From positions 2,011,001 to 2,075,000 of the forward strand of contig JAITYX010000006.1 of assembly GCA_021018815.1 (NCBI GenBank): DNA of 64,000 bases. Reading direction: 5' to 3'. The DNA is from Talinum fruticosum. Taxonomy: Eukaryota > Streptophyta > Magnoliopsida > Caryophyllales > Talinaceae. Below the pieces are notes generated by a model, which saw only the letters and a program-made list of their open reading frames with translations, was not told the origin of the DNA and searched no databases. The translations under genes and the position numbers were made by a program. Shown here one piece after another: positions 47,318 through 58,100 of the stretch (the stretch's first letter is position 1; every line of letters begins with the position of its first letter).

Positions 47318-47725
47318 ACAATCATGCACTTATAAGCCTACGGGAGCTGGAAGGTCGCGTAAAGACCCATGTCCGCATGGGCACTTGCACTGCTAACTTA
47401 AGGTTAGGAGGTCGCGCTCTCCGTGGGATGTTCCCTAGCGAGAATCATGCACTTCTAAGCCTACGGAGATGGAAGATTGCGTAAAGACCCATGTTCGCAT
47501 GGGCACTCGCACTCCTAACTTAAGGTTAGGAGGTCGCACTCGAGAATCATGCACTTCTAACACGGGAGCTGGAAGGTCGCGTAAAGACCCACGTCCGCAT
47601 GGGCACTTGCACTCCTAACTTCGGGTTAGGGGTCGCGGTTTCCGTGGGATATGCCCTCGCGAGATACTTACGTTCATGCACTTTCAAGCCTCCGGGAGCT
47701 GAAAGGTCGCGTAAAAGTCCCATGA
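47318..47725. repeat. Four tandem copies of a 104-125 bp unit
   Basis: Copies start at about 47321, 47445, 47549 and 47673 with TCATGCACTT. Each continues with a GGGAGCTGGAAGGTCGCGTAAA-like string, then CCGCATGGGCACTTGCACT and TAACTTAAGGTTAGGAGGTC. The last copy is partial. Unit length varies because the tail (CCGTGGGATRTKCCCT) is missing from the second copy. Confidence 0.9.
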
Positions 47726-47779
47726 CAACGCTACCGTGGGCAAACTCACCTTCTTCAAATCCGATGCACATAGGGGCTA

Positions 47780-47930
47780 AGACGCCTTGAGGACCCTGGA
47801 AGGGTCACGAGATGACTCATCCTCCCCGCAAGAGCCCTAGAAGGACCACGGGATGACTCATCCTCCACGTAAGAGCCCTCGGGAGGATCATAAGAAAACT
47901 CATCCTCCCCGCAAGACTCTTTTTAGCCCC
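47780..47930. repeat. Three copies of an approximately 55-bp unit
   Basis: GACTCATCCTCC occurs at about 47813 and 47853, and a diverged AACTCATCCTCC at about 47899. Each is followed by CGCAAGA or CGTAAGA and accompanied by GAGCCCT and GGAYCACGGGATGACTCATC-like strings. Confidence 0.7.
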
Positions 47931-48135
47931 AGGGGCTAAGTAAAAAATCATTGACCACAAACAAAGTGTCAACAAAGGGATAGGAAAGCGAAGAAAAGCT
48001 AACAAAGCGAGCTTCATTCATTTATTCATTCATTGAGACGAACGCGTAACGCGTCATTACAAGAGAAGCAAAGCGTCTAAAACTCAAGATACTACGCTAC
48101 GACACTACAGCTTATACTACTACGCTACGCTTACA

Positions 48136-48749
48136 CTATTTAGATGGAATGAGAGCCTTGACTACCACCTCACTTCTCCTTCGGAGGGTTCCTTTTCTTC
48201 TTCGCAAAAGGTTCCTCTTCCTCTCCGTCGGAAGGTTCCTCTTCTTCTCCGCAGGGAGGCGATTCCCCTTTGCCTTGGTCAAATCCCTTCGGCCCCGAGA
48301 GGAGTGGGTAGAAGGGCCATCCACCGACTCGTCACTCTCCATAGGAGGATTAGAAGACGAGCCGACACTCGAGCGACTTTTCCTCCCGCCGCGTCGCTTG
48401 CTGAAAAGCTCGGGTTCGTTGCCTAAAGTTCGACGAAGAGATCATGGTTGCGCTCCACCCAGGCCTCGAGAATATCCCACTCGGGCGGATCGTGGCTCGA
48501 AACAATTTATCATACTCCTCACCGTCATTTATCAACCTCGGCTTCCAAGCATCATCGATGAGAAGGCTGGTAGAACGTTTCCACGACAAAGGATGGCCGG
48601 CGACGCTCCATCGCTGTTGGCTCGGCCTCATCTCGGTTGAAGCGAAGGCATAACTTCTCGTATTCGACCGGAAGCGCTCCAACGATCATTTTCTCCGAGG
48701 CAAGAGAAAGGAGAAGAGTAAGGATGTGGAAATTTACTATCCTTCTCAA
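48136..48749 (-). pseudogene. Antisense ORF before the 3' LTR, frame-broken
   Basis: On the minus strand the segments are MIVGALPVEYEKLCLRFN (about 48689-48636), SLLIDDAWKPRLINDGEEYD and KLFRATI (about 48575-48490), PPEWDILEAWVERNHDLFVE (about 48485-48430) and a basic C-terminus KGNRLPAEKKRNLPTERKRN (48270-48205). They lie in different frames, so the protein is broken. Position and strand match the antisense ORF that Tat-lineage elements carry between integrase and the 3' LTR. I do not assign a function. The plus-strand frame over the same bases (48149-48640) is most likely its shadow. Confidence 0.5.
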
Positions 48750-48847
48750 GATTCACCCCCTATTTATAAGAACTTGGGGTCATAAAGGCATAGCGGAGTA
48801 GACTCCACATTCCACCTACCTACCACGGGAGGCATGCGAGCGTGAAT

Positions 48848-48860
48848 GTGAGGGGCTAAA
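48848..48860 (+). other. Polypurine tract of the gypsy element
   Basis: GTGAGGGGCTAAA directly precedes the 3' LTR (TGATTCGGG), in the position of the plus-strand primer. Confidence 0.8.
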
Positions 48861-49470
48861 TGATTCGGGTATTTCCGGATCGGTTCCAGCTCACCCGCCA
48901 CGTCACCGACCAACTCGTACCTAATCGGTCGGATAAGGGAGATCTCGACCCAAGCCAACCCTTAACGGGTTAGGTAAAAGCCCAAAGCCCATTAGGGCTA
49001 GGGTTTCCCCTAAACCATGGTAAAGTACTATTTTACCCCTTTAAAATCTGCTATAAATACACACCCTTTCCCAATCCCAAGGGACATGTGATGTTCACTT
49101 TCCAAGAAGTCTCATCTTTCCGATAATCCTACCTCCAAGCTTCCTAAGCTCTCAACACTCAACATTCAACGTTCATCAAAGTTCATAAACACTCATCCCA
49201 AGAACTTCCATCTTTGGAAAGCTTCTCGACTCCCAAGGAACCCCTACGCACATCGAGGAAGATCTCCTCGATCCTTTCAATCAAATCGGATACTAACTTG
49301 AGCGTCGGAGGGCGTTCCCGGATCCACCACCCGGGCTTCGCCTTTTGCGGATTCAAGCGGTCGCCACTCGTACTCGGATCGGTCGTGCCACGTCCACTGA
49401 ACCGGAGCGATAAATCCTTCCTCTCTCCGAATCATCATCCACATCATCAACTCGGTTTTCTCCGGAAACA
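48861..49470 (+). repeat. 3' LTR of the gypsy element
   Basis: This LTR is co-linear with the 5' LTR, with substitutions and small indels. It ends GGAAACA, followed by the ATTTT target duplication. Confidence 0.95.
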
Positions 49471-49475
49471 ATTTT

Positions 49476-50708
49476 CATTAAGTGCATAGCCGCTTACGAG
49501 TCCTTGGCGAAGTCCTTGGCGAATTCCTTTTAAGGTATTAATAAGTTATGTTATTTTCCATCTTATTTTAACCATAATAATTTTATGTTGTTTTAGTCTT
49601 CATTAGCTTTAAATTTTTTTACAGTTTTGGTATATAGTGTTGATAGCAAACGTTTTCTTAATTGAATTGAGTCATTTGCAAATCATTTAAAACTTGTCAA
49701 ACCCACTAATTAATGAGTTGAAAAAATTAAAAGTATTTAAAAATTAAAAAATATAAAATGTTAAAATAAATTGACCAATAATAATATACCAAATATCGAT
49801 CTCTCAACAAAACACTCAATTTTAAGTATATCTATATGATGATAATATGATGATGATATATGTATTAATGAATCGACAAAAAGAGATAAGTTAGTTTAAA
49901 TAAATCTAAAAAATTATCGGAGTAATATATGACATTACTCACAATTATACCATGAACTCTGATCTATAGACCCAAATTATTATATATGTATTTTATTTTA
50001 GTTTTTTAACCGTTATTTTCATGATCTTTTTTGAAAAAATTAATTATCTATCTCAAATTGTGTCATATCACCAAGATAAAAACCCAGGTCCATCCGCGCC
50101 CCCTTCCTTTTTCTATTTCAAGAAATTACTTGCTTGCAATGATTAGTCATTGGAGTACTATGTTTTACATGTGATGGTCAACAAAACATAATGGTTCACA
50201 AATATATACTGATTAAATTTAATGAAGTTTAAGTGAAACTAGTAAAAAATACACTTAAATAACTGCATTTTAATCAGATATTTTGCTGTCAAAAAATAAG
50301 TACAACTGCGTGAATTAAGACGTGTCTAATGTATTATTCCGTGAACCACCAAAACCAAGGCAAAATTCAGGGGTGAAAAAAGACAGGAAGCCTAGAAATT
50401 AATGCGGTTTTGGACAACAGTCAGTATTATCCCTTCGCGCATTCAGACATTATAAAGCAATTAACATTATATCAACGATAAATGTGAAACAATAACTTTT
50501 GGCCATTATGTATGGCTCCCAAGCTTTGTGTAAGAACCTGACAGCAACATACACTTGAAATTCATTGGCCAATGTCTAAAAATTTAGTAATGTGAATTCT
50601 GTGATCAAAATCAAACGAAACATCGCTACCTGTACACTACAACGTGCATAATTTGCAACATACACCGATGCTTGTCTTGAACTGGAGAGGGCATAAAAGC
50701 CACGACTC
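49476..50708. other. AT-rich spacer and NFU 3' region
   Basis: No gene is seen between the gypsy element and the NFU stop codon. The last few hundred bases (to about 50350) probably include the NFU 3' UTR and terminator. Confidence 0.5.
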
Positions 50709-53700
50709 TCATGACAAAAGTTGAACAGCTGCAATGGCAGGGATTTTCTCACGTAGCTTCTGTGTCACAGCCACCCGAACAGTCATCACTCCTGCAGCTG
50801 GACCTGTGATTCTGACTTTCACTATTGGCTCTTCAATCGCAACTAACTCTAATGTACCACCAGCGGCGCCCACAAGGTATGGCCTTATTTCTTCAAGAAC
50901 CTATTAACAGTGGTTTTGCAAGTCAATTAGCAATAAACTGCTAGTAAGACCACCACATAATTGGCGGTGACAAAACTTTGAACTTCTTGAGGGTCTTTTG
51001 AGTTCGCTTCAACTGAAATGGGATGTGATTAAGATGAGACTGCGAACACGGATAGAACTTGATTCCCCTTCTCATACGTTCGATTCCATTTAATCTCCAA
51101 TAGTGGAAGCTGAATTAGTTGTAGAAAATAATCTAGAATGCACATGAGATGCAATCCTTAATAGTTGAAATATATCCAGACTAAGAGGATTTTGAGGAAT
51201 GGTATTCCTACTTGTTTTTAGGATATGTTGATATCTGTAGGCATCAAGTTCCAGAATAAAAGCCCAGCTAAAAGCATGGAATCAGATTCAAATATCTGAA
51301 GACATGAAATTTCATATTGTAATGGGTCAACTAAACACACCAAATGTACTCTAAAATAGGCATATGACTTTCTTTAAGGCCTGAATACAAGTTTCCATAC
51401 AAGCACCAAACTTAAATATATATTACTAGATTTTTTTTTTTTCTGAAGCAAGGTGCAAGGCAATTTCACGAATCAAGGAAACTCGTTAAGGTACAAAATA
51501 ACCCAGCCAGAGACCCACACATACTCAAAAATCTACAGCATTCTATAAAATCCATTACTTGAATAGTACTACTACGTTATTAAAAAGTTTTAGACAATCC
51601 AGCACTCACAAAGCATCTGGGAATATTGCCTGACGTCTTTTTTCCCACAAGATTCATCTTTCCCTCACTAACAGTAGATTATTCCAACAGGTGATCCGAT
51701 TTAACTTTCTTAAGTACCTTTTAGGCTCTCTAAACATGAACAAGACCACATTTAATCCATGACAAAATATCTCAGAAATCTGCCAAGAACACATTCATGG
51801 CCAAATTTGAGCAATTCCAGTAAGGTATTAACTAAAAGAGTCACTTTAACCAAGCAATTGTTAGATAGGAAAGAGTTCAGATCTCACTCTATTAGAAAAA
51901 GAAACTAATTCCCCAGAGATGGATCACATGATAAGTACAACTCTCTCTTGCATACTGCAACAACAAGAGGCTATCAGTGTTCAGTATCCGTCCTATCTCT
52001 GTGTGCTCAAGCTGCGTCACATGCTTACATTTTTTAATATCTTAGGGAGTGAATCTCATGACAACTAGGATTAAGAAGCTAGCATTGCAGAAAGCATCCA
52101 AAGTGTTCCAGCCTTTGCTCAGTTGCTCCCTCATTTCCTTACAGCAACAAAAGGACATGAATCTCCTTGTCTATTTTTTTCTTCAGGAATGGCAATGGAT
52201 CAGATTTGGCTAAGATCTATGCAAATCCAAGTCCAACCCACTTAATGTTTGGATTGGAGAATCCAATCAATTGGATTTGGATGTTCAATCCACATATGAC
52301 ACGTGTCTGATTGGACTAAATCCAAATAGATCCAATCTGATCAGTTTTTTTTCCATTTTTGCATTTTTTTATTTACCACCTTCTCCTCCCTGTAAATGCA
52401 GCAGCTTAACAGCAAGCGCATCCCTATCAGATTATGTTGTGCGAAGACAAGGAGAGTTGGGGCGAGTCTTCAGCAAGAGAGAGTGGGGGAATGATGGTTG
52501 TTTTGCTGAGCGAAGCACCAAACAAAGAATTGACAATTGATTGAAGGGGCCCTGGGGTCAAACAGTCAACTCAAGGCCTCAAGGGTCAATAAAGTTTCTT
52601 AATTTTCAAAAATAATATATGATATAGGAGGGGAAACTTAAAGAAAACCAAAAGAAAAATTATAATAATCAGGTAGGTGGGTAATCGAATCAGGTAGAAT
52701 CTTCAATTCAAATTCGATCATACTCTAATCAAACTTGGATATTTTTTGCCAGACTCAGTTCACATATTTTTTCCCCCAGATTTGGATTGGATTATTTTGT
52801 GCCTTTGATCAGACTGGATTTACCTCAGATTTCAACAGAAAGTTCTGCCCCTAGATGTCTTCCATAAAGCATACATGTATATCAGTTTCCCACATGAAGC
52901 AAAATGACTGAGATTCAAGACGTGTCCGGGGCACTAGTTGCAAATATGGAATACGGACTGAAGCGCAATCAAAACAGGGGATGTTTAAGAGGAACATGGG
53001 AATAAGGAAGGAGCAATTTGTTTGATAACAACCTCAGGAAGTCTCATTCTGAAGCTCCTACATAATATAATTATCCATCAATTCAAGTCCAACCTCATTC
53101 TGAAGGTGGTTTCCTTCGAAAGCTTAATTGAAAGTCCGTGGAATCTCTAGAGATTTCTTTTTGTTCAGGAAGCACATCATCGAAATATTTTGACTTGCAA
53201 TAATTTGCAAAAGAGGGGAAAGATCTTGGTAAATAGGTATGTACGTGCAAAGAAGATTTGGAATCGAAGGATCACCTTTTAAGTTTGCTAAAGCGCTTTG
53301 TGTTTTCAGTTGCTTGGATTTCTTGGGTTACTTCAAAATCTAGCAACCATCTCTTGGGTTCAGACAGATTTTCCCATAGGAAAGTGCCAAAAAGAAAAGG
53401 CCATGGTAATACCTCACGCAATTTTTTGGAGCATTTGGAGGAAACAAACAGAAGTGTTCTCAAGGAAGTGGAAATATATATACAGTTTATATTTTGAATA
53501 TATATTTTGAATGTATATATAACCCCTTCGTAGCATGCTAATTGTAAATCATTTTCTTATGACACATACACACATATATATACATATTATCCTTGTACAA
53601 AAATGAACAAATGAACAAGCAGTTGACTGCCTGGTACTAGTATGCAAGCTAAAGTTTGAGATAACATACAACTTGCTCACGTGATTTCCGGGACTTGCCC

Positions 53701-55053
53701 AGAAAAATGGATACCAAAAAGATTCATGAGTGGAGCTTTTTCATTTATCTTTTGGGATTTTGTCTTCTTTAACTTTAAAAAGTGATTCACAGGCAATAGT
53801 ACACAGGGAGAACAACACTCTCAACCAAAGTTCATGTATGAGCAGAAAATGCATAGATATTGCAGACCAAGCAGACATGATGTACGATATAACAAATGCA
53901 ACCTTTTTTGGATGTGTGAGGGGAAGAGTAAAATGATAATAATCGCACAGGCAGCGTGGGTAAAGTATTGGAGCAATACCCAAAATCCAAAGTGAGTGGA
54001 AGAGTGCCTACACATCACTACTTAATCTAGTAACTGCAACCCAACAGAGGGTTTAAAACACGAGGAAGAACCAAGGAGATGCCATCCGGATAAAATGAGG
54101 AATCAAGCAACAAGGTTGAGTATTGTAGCACAACAAATGCACCTATGGGCTATGGCAGATGCGTGGATAAAGAGTACAAAGACAATAATTGCATATGCAG
54201 CATGGATTAAAGCGTTGGTGTAAATTGTGATAAACTAATACCAACAACTGCAAGTGTGGTGAAAATATGAAGAGAGAAGCAAGGAGATGCTGTCTGAATA
54301 AAATGTAGAAGCATCAAGCAACAGTGCATTGAACCTTCAAGGTGCGTGCAAATTTCATGTGAGCAACATTTTGAAACCTTCTCCAAACCCCCATACCGCC
54401 TCTACCAAAAGCTTAAATGACACAATAACACCACATTAACCAGGGACAAAATCAACCAGGTTAGATTGTTCAATCCATGAAAATTGTACAGGTTGACATG
54501 CACGAGTTGTCTAATTTTATAGGTTAGCTAAAGATCAATATTGGAACAAAAGCGTCCTAGTGTGGCCCGTTCAATTAATTAAATGGATCCTTTTGAGGTG
54601 AACGTACTAAAGCATTTAGAATGCATAGTGTACAAAGTTTAAACCTATCTTTTTGAAAAAATACCCTTTAAAAGCTCCCGGAAAAAGTGGGGACCATGCC
54701 ATAAACAAGTTATGATAGATTGCTTGTATTCAACTATATTAAGTGGGTAAATGGATTAGAAACAGGTTACCCAACTTACCCTAATAAAGGTTTCCAAAGT
54801 CAAGAATTTTTAACTCATTTATTAAACTAATTAGGTACAACTCAAGACTGTTTGACCCATTTATATCTAGCACAAACAAAACTAATCTTGTCAATATGCC
54901 AACCACCCCCGCTCCCCTTCCCTCCCCCCAAAAAAAAAAAGGAGTATAAAAAACCAACAAAAAGAGGGGAGATCCGAAAAGAAGATGAAAAGGCAGAAGT
55001 TAAGTTAGTGCAGGACAGACAAGGACAAGTAGGTGTTTATTTACGTGCGCACA

Positions 55054-55113
<60 letters not shown>

Positions 55114-58100
55114 ACATGGGCAACTAGGGAAGAGCAATACTCCTTTGAGCACCATTAGCATCTTATTTTTCCCTTATAAGACTAGTTGTCTCCCACGAAA
55201 ATTGTTATGCTCTCATTTTAAACCCTTATGACTTCCTCATAGGTGAATACTTGATGACAATGGAGTACATCAGATGTCCTTCAAATTAACCTAGGTCCTT
55301 CAAAAACACAGTTTATAGCTATACGTTAACATCAACCATGACAACACCTCCCCCTCCCCAAAAAAAAAAAAGAGGGGGTCAAAAATAAATTGGTGGATTG
55401 GGACAACACCAACATCCCCTGTCCCCAGCCCCCGCATGGATCTCACCTACACAAAGTTAGTGATATCCACAAGTAGACAGCTTTTATGATTGAGAGGTTG
55501 TTTCGACTTGCTTAACAGGGAACCTCATAAGAAAATTCGTCACAGTATAATCGAGCTATATTGTGGCCTGTGGATAGGGCAAACCATACAAGTTCAAGTA
55601 ATGAGCTCAGTCTTCAAATCAGACTAGCCCAACTTAAGGATTTAAATTTTGAGAGTGTGGATAATATGGAGTCTCAGAAAGAGGATCACCAAAGAAGCGT
55701 GGCATGAAGAGCATGAGAGTACAAGAATTGATAGAAGAAATGGTCTAAGTTTGCCTCATAAAAGAAGCACCGTATATGATAACCATCAAAGGTATCATCT
55801 GGTTCCTAATATTTTAGCCTTCCAAAATTCAAGCCCAACCAGTCATTTAGTACAAAATCAGGAGAAGCGTTAACTATTTGCTCCCACAAGTACAAAATTC
55901 ATGTTAAAAGAGGATCATGGACAAGCCACCCATCATGGCTCTCTCATCACCTCATTAAGACTCAAAATTGAAACCCCAGCTTACAAGATGCATAAACATC
56001 CCCAGTTGCACACTGATACCCAAAGGGACAGTAAAAACATATCTGAGCCACAACTTTCCATGAAGAGCCCGTGCTCTAAGACTTAACTTCTAACTAAACT
56101 GACAGCATCGTACAATATATTCCATTTTTTGCAATTAATCTAACCTACTTTTTCTTCCCATTTCGAACAATCTCTTCCAAAATCTTTCAGATTCTTACAG
56201 TTTCTTCCCGTTCTCAAACGAAACTAAACCAAACTTACAGTTTCTTACAAGCCTAGGTGACACAGCTGAAACTTAAAGCCTGCATATCAATATTCTTTTG
56301 CCCATCTCCGTTAGTTTATCACCCTTGCTTATTCTGGAGCTTCAGCAACTCTCAAGGTAGCCAAAAGAAGCACTACTCTGCAAATGTTTTTAAATTTCAA
56401 CCAACTTGGACTATAGGTTATAGCAATTTTTTCCACTAAACTAAGCTCTACCTTCAAAGTATAGTAGAGAGACCAAGGCCTCTCAAACTTATTTTTCGTT
56501 GGGGATTTCCTGGAAAAAATCGTCGCTTAAGCTCTGATCAAGTTAGCCAATCTTTGTCTCCAATTCAGTTTAAGGGGTAAGGCTTATACATCTGAAACAC
56601 CAACCCCCCACCCACCCCAACCAAAAGAGGGGGGCATGCTTCCTTAGGCAAGCTTTGTAATATTGGTTTGGTTTATTTATTGTAGTTACTAATCACTAGT
56701 TTCATCCTTGAGAAGAAGATTTAGTTCCTACCTCAATATTCCCGAGGAAATCAACTTCGGGTCAAAATCACAATTTAATAGTCTCCTCCTTATCAGAACA
56801 GAGCCTTTTGACGATAAATAACAAATCAAAACACATGTTTAACTCAAAAGTTTCTCTAGCATAACATCTAACATTTCCAAACATACCTTCTCTATGTTTT
56901 CTTCATTTAATTCAAGGCCAGTCTCTTCATCAGGCACAGCTTCCACTGCAACTATTTCAGGAATCTTTTCCATGAGGCGACGCTCAATACCCAATTTCAT
57001 GGTTGTTACAGAACTTGGACAGGATCCACATGCTCCTTGTAACTTCAAACGAACGACATTGCCATCAATTTCATGAAGGGCCACATTACCGCCATCTGCA
57101 ATTAGATAAGGTCGGACTTCATCTAGGACAGATTCAACATTTTCTTCAGTCAGTGGAAGCTCTAAGGCTGAATTCGGGGTTGCTACGGCTTTAACCACTG
57201 CAAAGAGAAGATAGTGAGTATCGTTAGTTTAAAAGACCTTCATCATGAATATGATACATCACGAAACATATTAATAACGGACTGTTAGGAAATCAATTGG
57301 TTTTATTTATTGTACCACTTATAACAAGTAAAACTTCTTCAATTGAATGCTTAACTAACTTAAAAACAAAGACAGATCACGGAAACACAAGCAGCGGCAA
57401 TATTTCACAGAAATATCATACGTTGACAGTACCATGCCTTCTCAACTTCCAAAAGAAGCCAAAATAAAGGACATGTCAGCACTACATCACAAACTCCATC
57501 ATACCCTTAAGTATCACTATCACATGCTCAACTTTCAAGCATGGGTACAGCTGCACGCACCTCAAATTCTGTTAAAAAAGTAAAAAATCTCTGTGAAATA
57601 GCTATGTTCAACACTTGCTCATGTATCCATATCAGGTACTTTAATTTAGCTTCATAATATAGAATCCACATGACCTACCAAGGACACTCAAAATAGAACC
57701 ATTGATTACATAGTATCATAGACATCACACATATACTCTAAAAAGCTATTGCATCCACCATAAATCGATAAACTAAAGTGGAACCCACAAAGGGTGGTGT
57801 TGTTTTTGTTGTCCACCAAACGTAGACAAACATGCAGACAACGCCCACGACAACAATAACATGATCTTCAATGTTGATCTAGCTAAAGAGTGGTTTAGAG
57901 ATCCAAACGTGAGCAACCTAGAAGTTACGCCTAGCAAGTACAGAAGAAGTTCGCCGAAAGACCCACAAAACAATTAAATTTATTTGAAAAGGGAAACGAA
58001 GTACTTAAAACACGGATGCTTTTTTTTTTTTTGGCTAAAGTAACTTGGTTCCTATCGCTCTATTTCAGAAATCAATATAATATGTATAAGATAATTCATC

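Larger units (their letters stand above)
41613..49470 (+). mobile_element. Complete Ty3/gypsy LTR element, non-autonomous, Tat-lineage-like
   Basis: Two LTRs (41613-42223, 611 bp; 48861-49470, 610 bp) start TGATTCGGG and end GGAAACA. A perfect 5-bp target duplication ATTTT lies at 41608-41612 and 49471-49475. A PBS (42227-42244) follows the left LTR and a purine tract (48848-48860) precedes the right LTR. Inside are broken gag and aspartic-protease regions (42290-44769). After these come about 4 kb with no reverse transcriptase, RNase H or integrase motifs, antisense open frames and two GC-rich minisatellites. The gag style, the protease style and an antisense frame before the 3' LTR all suit the Tat lineage. 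The LTRs differ by several per cent, so the insertion is not very recent. Total length is 7858 bp. Confidence 0.93.

Noticed and set aside
47318..47725. CRISPR-like array of regularly spaced repeats
   Set aside because: The repeats are long (104-125 bp), contiguous and degenerate, without unique spacers, and lie inside a plant retrotransposon.
48149..48640. Plus-strand 163-codon frame in the gypsy element
   Set aside because: The antisense reading has the more protein-like segments. The plus-strand translation is low-complexity and matches no retrotransposon domain.
54852..55127. 91-codon frame ending in Arg-Glu repeats
   Set aside because: It is produced by the (GA)n microsatellite within the NFU intron.
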